Source: UBA4093 sp036676455 (GTDB taxonomy: Bacteria > Cyanobacteriota > Sericytochromatia > S15B-MN24 > UBA4093). Taken from it: a stretch of DNA of 64,000 nt. Under the pieces are notes generated by a model. The model was not told the DNA's origin and searched no databases. It saw only the letters and a program-made list of their open reading frames with translations. Every line of letters begins with the position of its first letter. Position 1 is the first letter of the stretch. Shown here piece after piece: positions 1 through 7,686 of the stretch. The position numbers were made by a program, and so were the translations under genes. The DNA is taken from the NCBI GenBank assembly GCA_036676455.1, contig JAKFCW010000022.1, positions 1-64,000 on the forward strand, written 5' to 3'.

Positions 1-50
1 TCATCCGCGATCGTCGCCCGGAGACCTACGGCGACATGGTCCGGATCTAG
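1..50 (+). CDS. C-terminal end of a probable beta-ureidopropionase (nitrilase superfamily), partial
   Basis: The window opens inside a gene: reading from base 3 gives the last 15 codons, IRDRRPETYGDMVRI, and a TAG at 48-50. From memory, a tail with RDRRPE followed by a tyrosine is typical of nitrilase-superfamily N-carbamoyl-beta-alanine amidohydrolases. The following two genes would consume beta-alanine, which fits. The stop lies 13 bases before the next start and shares its ribosome binding site (AGGAGGG, 49-55), so this is very likely the upstream gene of the same operon. With only 15 residues visible, the assignment rests mainly on context. Confidence 0.5.
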   Translation, partial: IRDRRPETYGDMVRI

Positions 51-63
51 GAGGGCGTCATCC

Positions 64-1380
64 ATGGCAGTTGAAAAAACCCAGTCCCACCTCTCGCGCG
101 AGCAGATCGTCGCCAAGCAGCGCGAGTACCTGCTCCCGTCTCTCGGCTCGCATTACCAGGACCCGCTTCCCTTCGTCTCGGGCAAGGGCTTCCGCCTGAG
201 CGACGCCGAGGGCCGCGAGTACCTGGACTTCTTCGGCGGCATCGTCACCGTCTCGGTCGGCCACTGCGACGAGGAGATCACCGAGCGCACCATCGCCCAG
301 ATGCGCACGCTCCAGCACACCAGCACGCTCTTCCCCATCGAGGCGCAGGCGCGCCTGGCTGAGCGGCTTGCCGGCATCACTCCCGGCCGCCTGAAGAAGA
401 GCTTCTTCGTCAACTCGGGCTCGGAGGCCGATGAGAAGGCCATCCAGCTTGCGCAGGCGCATACCGGACGCAAGACGGTGGTGGCGCTGCGGCATTGCTA
501 CTCGGGCGGAACGGCGGGCGTGCAGACGCTGACCGCACATTCGCCCTGGCGCATCGGGGAGCCCAACGCCTTCCCGGTGGTCCATGCGCGCAATGCCTAT
601 TGCTATCGCTGCCCCTTCGGCAAGACCCCGTCGAGCTGCGGCATGGAGTGCGCGAAGGACATCGAGGAGGTCATCCAGACGACCACGTCGGGCGAGATCG
701 CGGCCTTCATCGCCGAGCCCATCCAGGGCGTGGGCGGCTTCATCACGCCGCCAGCGGACTACTTCAAGGAGGCGGTGGCGATCGCCCGCAAGTACGGCGG
801 GCTCTTCATCTCCGACGAGGTTCAGACCGGCTTCGGACGCACCGGCGGCAAGTGGTTCGGGATCGAGCAGTACGACGTCGAGCCCGACCTCATGACCGGC
901 GCCAAGGGCATGGCCAACGGCCTTCCCATCGGCTGGGTCATCACCACCGACGAGGTGGCGACCGCCCTCAACGGCAAGGTTCACCTCAATACCTTCGGGG
1001 GCAACCCCGTCTCGTCGACGGCTGCCCTGGCCACGCTCGACGCCATGGAGAGTCGGGACCTGCCCGGCAACGCGACGCGCGTGGGCGGCTACTTCCGCAT
1101 GCGCCTCGAGGAGCTGGCCGACAAGCACTCCCTCATCGGGGACGTGCGCGGCATGGGCCTGATGCAGGCCCTCGAGCTGGTCAAGGATCGCAAGACCAAG
1201 GAGCCCGCGAAGCAGGAATTACAGCGGGTGGTCGAGGCGGCCCGCGACCACGGCCTGGTGATCGGGAAGGGCGGGCTCTACGGCAACGTGATCCGCATGA
1301 CGCCGCCGATGACCATCTCCACCAGCGAGGTGGACGAGGCCATCGGGGCGCTCGACGCGGCATTCACCCAGGTGAAGTAG
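64..1380 (+). CDS. Class-III PLP aminotransferase (beta-alanine/alanine-glyoxylate type)
   Basis: 438-residue fold-type I, class-III aminotransferase, the usual length for the family. Visible landmarks: VNSGSEADE near 117-125 (cofactor phosphate region), ISDEVQTGFGRTGG with the PLP-ring Asp at 251, and TGAKGMANG with the Schiff-base Lys at 281. A cysteine-containing insert (YCYRCPFGKTPSSCGMEC, about 179-196) is a feature I associate with AGXT2-like enzymes. It would move the amino group of beta-alanine (or a related omega-amino acid) to pyruvate or glyoxylate, giving malonate semialdehyde. Start ATG 64 is chosen for the AGGAGGG at 49-55. It is followed after 27 bases by mmsA, which can take its product. 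Substrate is inferred from neighbours; related enzymes use GABA or ornithine. Confidence 0.85.
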   Translation: MAVEKTQSHLSREQIVAKQREYLLPSLGSHYQDPLPFVSGKGFRLSDAEGREYLDFFGGIVTVSVGHCDEEITERTIAQMRTLQHTSTLFPIEAQARLAERLAGITPGRLKKSFFVNSGSEADEKAIQLAQAHTGRKTVVALRHCYSGGTAGVQTLTAHSPWRIGEPNAFPVVHARNAYCYRCPFGKTPSSCGMECAKDIEEVIQTTTSGEIAAFIAEPIQGVGGFITPPADYFKEAVAIARKYGGLFISDEVQTGFGRTGGKWFGIEQYDVEPDLMTGAKGMANGLPIGWVITTDEVATALNGKVHLNTFGGNPVSSTAALATLDAMESRDLPGNATRVGGYFRMRLEELADKHSLIGDVRGMGLMQALELVKDRKTKEPAKQELQRVVEAARDHGLVIGKGGLYGNVIRMTPPMTISTSEVDEAIGALDAAFTQVK

Positions 1381-1407
1381 ACAGGTTTTACTGAGGAGGT
1401 TCGAATC

Positions 1408-2877
1408 GTGACCACGTTGTCCAAGGGAACCCAAGTCAAGACGCTCTCCAACTACGTGAACGGCACCTGGGTGCCGTCCAAGAGCAGCGAGCTGCTCGAT
1501 GTCGTGAACCCCGCCACCGAGGAACTGCTCGCCCGGGTTCCGCTCTCGACCATGCTCGACCTCGACGACGCCGTGAGCGCGGGCCAGGCGGCTTTCAGCG
1601 CATGGCGCCAGGTGCCTCCCGCCGAGCGGGCCAAGTACCTGTTCAAGTTCAAGATGCTGCTCGAGCAGAACTTCGAGGAGCTGGCCCAGCTCTGCACCAT
1701 GGAGCATGGCAAGACCCTCGCCGAGGCTCGGGGCGACCTGCGCCGCGGCATCGACTCGGTGGACGTCGCCTGCGGCATCCCCTCGCTGATGCAGGGCGAG
1801 TCGCTCGAGGACGTCGGCCGTGGCATCGATTGCGTGGCCTACCGCCGTCCGCTGGGCGTCTTCGCGGTGATCGCGCCGTTCAACTTCCCCCCGATGGTGC
1901 CGCTCTGGTTCTTGCCCCACTGCATCGCCACCGGCAACACCCTGGTACTGAAGCCCTCGGAGCAGGTGCCCCTCTCCATGCAGCGCATGTTCGAGTTGCT
2001 GCATGAGGCGGGCCTGCCGGCCGGCGTCGTGAACCTCGTCAACGGCGGCAAGGAGATCGTCAAGGGGATGTGCGAGCACCCCTTGATCCAGGGCGTGTCC
2101 TTCGTGGGCTCGAGCCCCGTCGCGCAGTTCGTCTACGAGACCGCGGCCAAGCACGGTAAGCGCGTCCAGGCCCTCGGCGGAGCCAAGAACTTCGTGGTGG
2201 TGATGCCGGATGCCGATGTCGCCCGGTCCGTGGACATCCTGGTCGAGTCCTGCTTCGGTTGCGCCGGCCAGCGCTGCCTCGCGGGCTCCACCTTGATCTT
2301 CGTGGGCTCGGCCTACGAGAAGTTCAAGGCGCCCTTGCTCGAGCGCATCAAGCGAATCAAGGTCGGCAACGGAAGAGACAAGGGAGTCGAGATGGGCCCC
2401 GTGATCTCCCAGCAGGCCAAGGACCGCATCCTGGGCTTGATCCAGCGCGGCATCGACGAGGGTGGCGAGCTGCTGATTGACGGTCGCAAGGCCGACGGGC
2501 AGCAGAAGGGCTACTTCCTCGGACCCACGCTCTTCGACAAGGTGAAACCCGACATGACCCTGGCCCGCGAGGAGGTCTTCGGGCCCGTCATGGCGTGGAT
2601 GCAGGCCGAAACCCTGGAGGAGGCGCTCGACATCCTGGAGGCGCATCCCTTCGGCAACACGACCTCGATCTTCACCTCGAGCGGCAAGACGGCCCGCGAG
2701 TTCGCCTACCATGCCGAGCCGAGCATGATCGGCATCAACGTCGGCGTGGCGGCCCCCATGAGCTACTTCAACTTTGGGGGAGCCAAGGGCTCGATGTTCG
2801 GGGACCTCAAGGCTCACGGCAAGCACGGCATCGAGTTCTACACCGATCGCAAGGTCGTGATCAGCCGCTGGTTCTAG
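1408..2877 (+). CDS. mmsA: CoA-acylating methylmalonate/malonate-semialdehyde dehydrogenase
   Basis: 489-residue aldehyde dehydrogenase superfamily member. The segment CFGCAGQRCLAGS places the catalytic Cys at about 290, and QALGGAKN (about 254-261) has Gly where hydrolytic ALDHs have the general-base Glu. That pattern is diagnostic of MmsA/IolA enzymes that transfer the acyl group to CoA. The expected reaction is malonate semialdehyde + CoA + NAD+ to acetyl-CoA + CO2 + NADH. GTG start at 1408 is preceded by GAGGAGG (1393-1399). The gene lies 27 bases after the aminotransferase and forms with it and the partial upstream gene a beta-alanine (reductive pyrimidine) degradation operon. Valine or inositol breakdown are alternative contexts, but no such genes are visible. 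Confidence 0.9.
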   Translation: MTTLSKGTQVKTLSNYVNGTWVPSKSSELLDVVNPATEELLARVPLSTMLDLDDAVSAGQAAFSAWRQVPPAERAKYLFKFKMLLEQNFEELAQLCTMEHGKTLAEARGDLRRGIDSVDVACGIPSLMQGESLEDVGRGIDCVAYRRPLGVFAVIAPFNFPPMVPLWFLPHCIATGNTLVLKPSEQVPLSMQRMFELLHEAGLPAGVVNLVNGGKEIVKGMCEHPLIQGVSFVGSSPVAQFVYETAAKHGKRVQALGGAKNFVVVMPDADVARSVDILVESCFGCAGQRCLAGSTLIFVGSAYEKFKAPLLERIKRIKVGNGRDKGVEMGPVISQQAKDRILGLIQRGIDEGGELLIDGRKADGQQKGYFLGPTLFDKVKPDMTLAREEVFGPVMAWMQAETLEEALDILEAHPFGNTTSIFTSSGKTAREFAYHAEPSMIGINVGVAAPMSYFNFGGAKGSMFGDLKAHGKHGIEFYTDRKVVISRWF

Positions 2878-2898
2878 CGGCAGGTCAATCCATCACCG

Positions 2899-2928
2899 AG
2901 AGGGGCGGCACGCGCGTGCCGCCCCTCT
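2899..2928. terminator. Perfect 30-bp palindrome after mmsA, likely 3' hairpin
   Basis: Bases 2899-2913 are the exact reverse complement of 2914-2928, giving a very GC-rich stem. It sits 21 bases after the mmsA stop, so transcript-end function is likely, but no T-tract follows. It may be a 3' stabilising hairpin rather than a classical intrinsic terminator. Confidence 0.55.
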
Positions 2929-2971
2929 GCGCGCGTCCCGCCGGAAGGTCGCGGCATGCGGGTACAAGACC

Positions 2972-3421
2972 ATGAACGCTCACGTCAATCGCCCAGAGGA
3001 CTCCATGGACCTGAACTACTACGAAACACTCATCGCCGTAGCCGACGACTGCCCGGTAGCGCAGAGCGTGGTGCCGGCCGCGCGCGGCGACAAGAAGAGC
3101 ATCGCCGTGCTCCAGTACGAGCTGCTCGCCGACCGTCCTTATGTCTACACCCAGGAGGAGGTCCTCTTCGAGACCTGGTTGCAGCGCCAGGACCTGGTGA
3201 ACCTGACAGATGAGGCGATCGCCCAGCGCCGGGTCGAGTTCTTCTCCAGGTCGCAAGCGTGCCTGCGCACGTCTCCGCTCGCCAAGAAGTACGGCTGGGG
3301 GTTGCGCTTCGATCAGCAGGGCCGGATCGCGCTTTGCCCGATGGAGTCGCCGGAGTACCGGGACCTCCTCGCGGGAAGCCAGGTGAAGGTGGTGAAGGCG
3401 ATGCGAAGCAAGCGAGCATGA
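2972..3421 (+). CDS. DUF6157-like conserved small protein
   Basis: 149 residues (138 if the internal ATG at 3005 is used). The conserved-looking core is YYETLIAVADDCPV, LQYELLADRPYVYTQEEVLF and CLRTSPLAKKYGWG. I recognise these as the DUF6157 family of small soluble proteins with no known biochemical role. No signal peptide or membrane segment. The stop codon overlaps the next gene's ATG (ATGA at 3418-3421), so the two are translationally coupled. Neither ATG has a strong ribosome binding site; homologues I remember begin near MDLNYYETL, which favours 3005. The family name is from memory and not checked by a profile search. Confidence 0.7.
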   Translation: MNAHVNRPEDSMDLNYYETLIAVADDCPVAQSVVPAARGDKKSIAVLQYELLADRPYVYTQEEVLFETWLQRQDLVNLTDEAIAQRRVEFFSRSQACLRTSPLAKKYGWGLRFDQQGRIALCPMESPEYRDLLAGSQVKVVKAMRSKRA

Positions 3422-3747
3422 ACATGGAAACGCGCAACCTCTTTGCAAACCTACCCCTCGCCACGGGAGCCGAGGCCTTCGAACCGTTACTGGATCACGA
3501 CGGCATGATGCTGGAGCGCATCGTTTCGACCGGGCAGGCGACGCCTCCGGGAGAGTGGTTACGGCAGGATCGCCATGAATGGGTCGTACTCTTGTCGGGA
3601 CGGGCGGCCTTGCGTTTCGATGGCCAAGCGGGTGAGCGCGTGCTCGAGCCGGGAGATTACGTTCTCATCCCGTCGCAAAGCCGCCACCGGGTCGAGTGGA
3701 CGGATTCTAGCCAGCCGACGATCTGGCTCGCGCTGCATTATCGCTGA
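3418..3747 (+). CDS. Small single-domain cupin protein
   Basis: 109 residues starting at the ATG that overlaps the upstream stop (ATGA). It has a cupin layout: RHEWVVLLSGRAALRFDG for the first conserved strands and LEPGDYVLIPSQSRHRVEWT for the second, with metal-ligand candidates His in RHEW and His in SRHRVEW. Stand-alone cupins of this size (EutQ/ectoine-synthase-like fold) bind a metal and either a small substrate or a regulator partner. The sequence does not reveal which. Coupled to the DUF6157-like gene upstream. Confidence 0.75.
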   Translation: MNMETRNLFANLPLATGAEAFEPLLDHDGMMLERIVSTGQATPPGEWLRQDRHEWVVLLSGRAALRFDGQAGERVLEPGDYVLIPSQSRHRVEWTDSSQPTIWLALHYR

Positions 3748-3871
3748 CGCGCGCCTCATGCGCCCGCTTCGGAAGTGGACAACGGTCGCGAACTGGTCCA
3801 CGATGGAAGGTGCCGCATGCCAGGGAGTGCGGATCGACTGTTTTCGCTCGTCACGAGGAAGGATTCGCCCC

Positions 3872-4318
3872 ATGGCCAAACGAACCGAACCCAAGCGCAA
3901 GACGCCCGCCGATGTCCTGAACGATCTGAGGACCGGGCACCAGGAAGCGTCCGGCCATGGCCCCGTGGAAGCGCAACGCTACTTGACCAAGGTCCTGTCG
4001 GCCCAGCATAGCCTTCCCAATGCCGTGAAGTTCTTCGCCCATGACCTCCTGGTGGAAGCCTGCTATCAGGCGGGGGATACGCAAGCGTGCCTGGAAGCGC
4101 TGGAGGGAGCCGAGCGCTACATGCCGGCGGCGCAAGAGGATGCCGAGCGGGAGTTTCGGGACTACGTGAGCGAGTTGCGCTTCTGCGAGCGGGGCATCAG
4201 TGTCTATTCCGACGAGGGGGAGATTGAGAAGGCCGTGGCGCTTTGCGACGTGGCGATCGCCCTGGGACTCGGAAAAGCCTACGAGGCCAAGCGCCAGTCC
4301 CTCGAGCGCCGCCTTTGA
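3872..4318 (+). CDS. Hypothetical helical protein (148 aa)
   Basis: Start ATG 3872 is chosen because GAGGAAGGA lies at 3855-3863; the open frame further upstream has no such site and overlaps the cupin gene. The first 12 residues are basic (KRTEPKRK). The rest reads as alternating amphipathic helices with TPR-like spacing (FAHDLLVEACYQAGDTQACLEAL, then EIEKAVALCDVAIALG), suggesting two or three TPR-like repeats. Soluble, no signal peptide. I do not recognise a family. It ends 25 bases before the oxygenase gene and may be co-transcribed with it. Confidence 0.6.
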   Translation: MAKRTEPKRKTPADVLNDLRTGHQEASGHGPVEAQRYLTKVLSAQHSLPNAVKFFAHDLLVEACYQAGDTQACLEALEGAERYMPAAQEDAEREFRDYVSELRFCERGISVYSDEGEIEKAVALCDVAIALGLGKAYEAKRQSLERRL

Positions 4319-4343
4319 TGCCCGTGAAAAGCTAGGTTGACTC

Positions 4344-4943
4344 GTGGCCTACTTTAGCGAGAGCCGCGAGCGCTTCGCGCCGGAGTACCTCGCCGAGTTG
4401 CGCAAGCGTATTCATCAGACGCCTTACCTGGCGCCCAACAACCTCACGTCCGACTTCGTGGGCGCGCGCGGCTTCTCGGTGGTTTTCAAGCGCTCCAGCA
4501 TGGACATGGTCAAGGCCCGCTTCGAGTGGCTGACTCCCTACATGGACGCCCTGCTCGACCGCGATTGCAATGCCTTCTACCTCAACCCCCTGCTGCTCGT
4601 CGCCTCGTCGCGGGTCGATCCGCACATCGACCGCAGCCTGCGAGCCTACTGCAAGACCGTGGATCCTCCGCGTTACGTGAGCGTGCTCTACGTGACCTTG
4701 CCCGAGGCGATGACCGGAGGCCAGCTCGTCTTGAGTCACGGAAAGCGCCAGGTGGGGCGCATCTCCCCGGAAGTGAACAAGGTGGTCCGCTTCCAGGGTG
4801 ATCTCATGCACCACGTCACTCCCCTGGGGCCCGAAGCCCGCGGGGAGCGGCTCAGCGTGGTCTGCGAGCAGTACGAGCTGCCAGAATCGCTGCTTGCCTC
4901 CATCCCGGATCTGGGCCTGGAAAGCCGCGGCAAGCGCTACTGA
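4344..4943 (+). CDS. 2-oxoglutarate/Fe(II)-dependent oxygenase, prolyl-4-hydroxylase-like
   Basis: 199 residues. The iron-binding facial triad is visible: HID in RVDPHIDRS (about 93-96) and the distal His in LMHHVTPLG (about 156-157), followed about ten residues later by the 2OG-binding Arg in GERLSVVCEQY. The strand GGQLVLSH precedes it. This is the double-stranded beta-helix arrangement of P4H/PKHD-type dioxygenases. Substrate unknown; a protein side chain or small metabolite are both possible. Start is GTG 4344. No signal peptide. The gene converges on the ABC-F gene, with a shared hairpin between them. Confidence 0.75.
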   Translation: MAYFSESRERFAPEYLAELRKRIHQTPYLAPNNLTSDFVGARGFSVVFKRSSMDMVKARFEWLTPYMDALLDRDCNAFYLNPLLLVASSRVDPHIDRSLRAYCKTVDPPRYVSVLYVTLPEAMTGGQLVLSHGKRQVGRISPEVNKVVRFQGDLMHHVTPLGPEARGERLSVVCEQYELPESLLASIPDLGLESRGKRY

Positions 4944-4960
4944 TCAGGATAGGCTCCCAG

Positions 4961-4998
4961 AAAAAAGCCCGGCGTTCCTCATGAGAGGAGCGCCGGGC
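4961..4998 (-). terminator. Intrinsic terminator between convergent genes
   Basis: Stem 4967-4980 pairs with 4985-4998 (one G-U), loop ATGA. Six A residues at 4961-4966 give a U-run in the minus-strand transcript, so it terminates the ABC-F gene and may also act on the oxygenase transcript. Confidence 0.8.
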
Positions 4999-5010
4999 GA
5001 ATGGTTGCCG

Positions 5011-6657
5011 CTAGACGGTGACTGCTTCCTTTGATGCCAGGTAGCTGGCATAGCTTCCGACGTGGTAGGTCACCCGTCCGTCGCCCTCGAAGGCCAGGAT
5101 GGCGGTCGCCACCCGGTCGAGGAAGTAGCGGTCGTGGCTGACGATGAACGCGCAGCCCGGGAATGCCAAGAGGGCTTCTTCGAGCGCGCGCAGCGTCGAC
5201 AGGTCGAGGTCGTTGGTCGGCTCGTCGAGGATCAGGACGTTCCCGCCCTTGGCCAGCAGCTTCGCGAGTTGTGCCCGGTTCTGCTCACCACCCGAGAACT
5301 TGCCGAGAAGGGTGTTTTGCTGATCGCTGCTGAACAGGAAGCGCGTCAGGTAGCTGCGCACCGTCATCGTCCGGTCCTCTGAGACCAGGTAATCGCCGCC
5401 TTCTCCCACGTCCTGGTAGAGGGTCTTGTCCAGGGCGAGGCGAGAGCGGCCCTGGTCGGCGTAGACGAAGCGGGTGGTGGGGCCCACGTCGAGCCGACCC
5501 GAGTCGATGGGTTCGAGGCCCTGGATCATGCGCATGAGGGTGGTCTTGCCCCGGCCGTTGGGTCCGACGACTCCGATGCGATCGCCCGCAGCCAACTCGA
5601 GCGTCAAATCCTCGAAGAGCTTCTTGCCGTGGAAGGTCTTGCTCACGCCTTCGAGTTCAAGGATCTTTTGACCGAGCCGCTGCTCGCCGGTGGGGATGCG
5701 AAGAGCGATTTCTTCGGGCAGCGGCGCGCGCTCCTGAGCGGCCAGATCGTAGTACGCCTGTTCCCGGGCCTTGCTCTTGGCTTGGCGGGCTCGGGGTTGC
5801 TTGCGCACCCAGGCCAGTTCGCGGGCGAGGTAGTTCTGCCGGGATTTCTCGGATTGCGCGTCGGCCTCCATCTTGGCGGCCTTGGCTTCCAGGAAGTCCG
5901 AGTAGTTGCCGACGTAGGTGGTGACCTGGGCGTTCTCGAGTTCGACCATGCGGTTGGTGACGCGGTCGAGGAAGTAGCGGTCATGGGTGACCAGCAGGAC
6001 GCTGCCGCGGTAGCTCGCGAGGAAGTCCTCCAGCCAGGTGATGCTCTCGGTGTCGAGGTGGTTGGTGGGCTCGTCGAGGATCAGGAGGTCCTGCCGCGAA
6101 ACCAGCGTGCGAGCCAGGGACACGCGCCGGCTCTCGCCGCCGGAGAGCGTGTCGACGAGGCGATCGTCAGGGGGGACCCGCAGGTGGGTCATGACGGTCT
6201 CGACGGTGCGCTCGAGGTCCCAGGCGCCCGAGTGATCGAGTTCCTCGGCGAGGGCGGCCTGGGCTTCGACGAGCCCTTCGAACTCGTCCTCGTTGGCCGT
6301 TTCCAGGCGCGTGCCGATTGCGTTGTAGTCAGCGAGCAGCTTGAGGAGGTCCGCCACGCCTTCCATGACGCTTTCGCGGACGGTGCGACCGGGGGCGAGC
6401 GCGAACTCCTGGGGCAGGTAGGCGACCCGCAGGCCGCGCCCCGTGATGACCTCGCCCGAGTCGGGCTTCATGGCTCCGGCCATGATCTTGAGCAGGGTGG
6501 TCTTGCCGGCGCCGTTGACGCCAAGGAGGCCGAGACGATCGCCGTAGTGAATGGTCAGCGAGACGTCGCGGATGATTTCCTTCGCGGTGTAACGGTGATG
6601 GATGTGGTTGACGGAGAAGATGGGATCTCCCTTACGATATTCTTGCATAAGGCCCAT
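5011..6657 (-). CDS. ABC-F family ATPase (Uup/EttA-like)
   Basis: 548 residues with two ATP-binding cassettes and no membrane segments. First cassette: Walker A GVNGAGKTT (46-54), signature LSGGESRR (about 168), Walker B LLILDEPTNHLD. Second: GPNGRGKTT (about 358), FSGGEQNRAQL, VLILDEPTNDLD. A charged linker between the cassettes (DFLEAKAAKMEADAQSEKSR onward) corresponds to the P-site tRNA interaction motif. ABC-F proteins act on the ribosome (translation factors, antibiotic protection) or, for Uup, in DNA/ribosome maintenance. It lacks the long C-terminal coiled coil of classical Uup (about 635 aa). Two in-frame ATGs (6657, 6648) are possible starts. Confidence 0.88.
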   Translation of the reverse strand: MGLMQEYRKGDPIFSVNHIHHRYTAKEIIRDVSLTIHYGDRLGLLGVNGAGKTTLLKIMAGAMKPDSGEVITGRGLRVAYLPQEFALAPGRTVRESVMEGVADLLKLLADYNAIGTRLETANEDEFEGLVEAQAALAEELDHSGAWDLERTVETVMTHLRVPPDDRLVDTLSGGESRRVSLARTLVSRQDLLILDEPTNHLDTESITWLEDFLASYRGSVLLVTHDRYFLDRVTNRMVELENAQVTTYVGNYSDFLEAKAAKMEADAQSEKSRQNYLARELAWVRKQPRARQAKSKAREQAYYDLAAQERAPLPEEIALRIPTGEQRLGQKILELEGVSKTFHGKKLFEDLTLELAAGDRIGVVGPNGRGKTTLMRMIQGLEPIDSGRLDVGPTTRFVYADQGRSRLALDKTLYQDVGEGGDYLVSEDRTMTVRSYLTRFLFSSDQQNTLLGKFSGGEQNRAQLAKLLAKGGNVLILDEPTNDLDLSTLRALEEALLAFPGCAFIVSHDRYFLDRVATAILAFEGDGRVTYHVGSYASYLASKEAVTV

Positions 6658-6735
6658 CGTATCACGCTTCCGGCCTGGCCTCGCCTCGGATCGGCCGTGG
6701 GGACGGCGCTGACAGGCGAATCACCAGCCCAAAGA

Positions 6736-6773
6736 AGAAGCGGGTTCCAACCTTTTGGTTGAAACCCGCTTCT
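6736..6773 (-). terminator. Hairpin downstream of tRNA-Arg (copy 1)
   Basis: Stem 6736-6752 with 6757-6773 (one mismatch), loop TTTT. It lies directly 3' of the minus-strand tRNA, and the minus strand continues TCTTTGGG, a weak U-run. Its sequence is unrelated to the hairpin behind the second tRNA-Arg copy. Confidence 0.6.
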
Positions 6774-6780
6774 ATCGAGG

Positions 6781-6854
6781 CGCGGCCAGAGGGATTCGAA
6801 CCCCCGACCTAATGATTCGTAGTCATTCGCTCTATCCAGCTGAGCTATGGCCGC
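6781..6854 (-). tRNA. tRNA-Arg (anticodon ACG), copy 1
   Basis: The minus strand folds as a standard cloverleaf: acceptor GCGGCCA/TGGCCGC, D-arm containing AGCTCAGCTGGATAGAGC, anticodon stem AATGA/TCATT around loop CTACGAA (anticodon ACG), T-arm with GGTTCGAATCC, discriminator G. CCA is not encoded. A second copy with one base change lies at 42007-42080. Confidence 0.95.
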
Positions 6855-7056
6855 TCGACAGAAACCACCATAACACGATGGTGCGGCACTAGGCAACAGT
6901 TAGATTAAGCTTCCACGAAATTCAGGACGAACGTCGTGGAGGAAATCGAGCCCAAACCATGGCCGTTGGCCCGCGGTGCCTGTTCGTTGACGCGACGATG
7001 GAGCTCGCTATCATCGGGATCACGACAATCCTCCTCAAGCGACCAAGGAGGTTCAT

Positions 7057-7656
7057 GTGACCTGGGTCATTGATCAGCGGCACAGCTACGTCGGCTTTAC
7101 CATCAAGCACATGATGTTCATGACGATCCGTGGGACCTTCCGGGAGTACGATGGCCACATCGACCTGAATCAGAACGACCTGGCAAGTTCTTCGTTCGTC
7201 GGCGAGATCAACGTCACCAGCATCGACACGCGTGTCGCGAAGCGCGACGAGCACTTGCGATCGGAGGCATTCTTCAATGTCGAACGCTTTCCCTTCATCC
7301 TGTACAAGAGCACCAAGATCGAGACCCAGGGGGAAAACCGCTTCCGTGTCTATGGTGGCCTCACGATCCATGGCGTCACCCGTGAAATCGCCGTCGATGG
7401 GACCTATGCCGGCGGGCCTTACAAGGACCCCGAAGGCATCCTGCGTACCGGGTTCAGCGGCACCGCCAGCCTGAGCCGCGGTGACTTCGGACTGCTGTGG
7501 AACGTAAGACTGGAGAGCGGCGGGGTCTTGGTGGACGATCGGGTCGATATCCAGCTCGACATTGAATTGATGTGGCAGGATGAACGCCCCGCCGGTGACG
7601 CTGAACCGGCCATGGCTTCCGCGGGCTGGTCCGCTGCGAACCCCGCAGCGGGGTGA
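7057..7656 (+). CDS. YceI-family lipocalin-like protein
   Basis: 199 residues. The opening TWVIDQRHSYVGFTIKHM and the later FVGEINVTSIDTRVAKRDEH and GGLTIHGVTREIAVDGTY are the hallmark stretches of the YceI beta-barrel, which binds long isoprenoid or other amphiphilic ligands. Start GTG 7057 is set by AAGGAGG at 7045-7051; the overlapping ATG at 7055 is out of frame. No signal peptide is seen, so this version is probably cytoplasmic, unlike periplasmic E. coli YceI. The last 25 residues (alanine- and proline-rich) are beyond the usual domain. Ligand unknown. Confidence 0.85.
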   Translation: MTWVIDQRHSYVGFTIKHMMFMTIRGTFREYDGHIDLNQNDLASSSFVGEINVTSIDTRVAKRDEHLRSEAFFNVERFPFILYKSTKIETQGENRFRVYGGLTIHGVTREIAVDGTYAGGPYKDPEGILRTGFSGTASLSRGDFGLLWNVRLESGGVLVDDRVDIQLDIELMWQDERPAGDAEPAMASAGWSAANPAAG

Positions 7657-7686
7657 CGTGGGCGGTAGGCGCGATCCTTGTAAGGG

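Noticed and set aside
1219..2826. 535-codon minus-strand frame opposite mmsA
   Set aside because: Antisense shadow of mmsA; the sense gene has catalytic motifs and a ribosome binding site.
5629..6762. 377-codon plus-strand frame opposite the ABC-F gene
   Set aside because: Shadow of two well-defined ATPase cassettes.
6555..6896. Minus-strand frame spanning tRNA-Arg copy 1
   Set aside because: It translates the tRNA and the terminator, so cannot be a protein gene.
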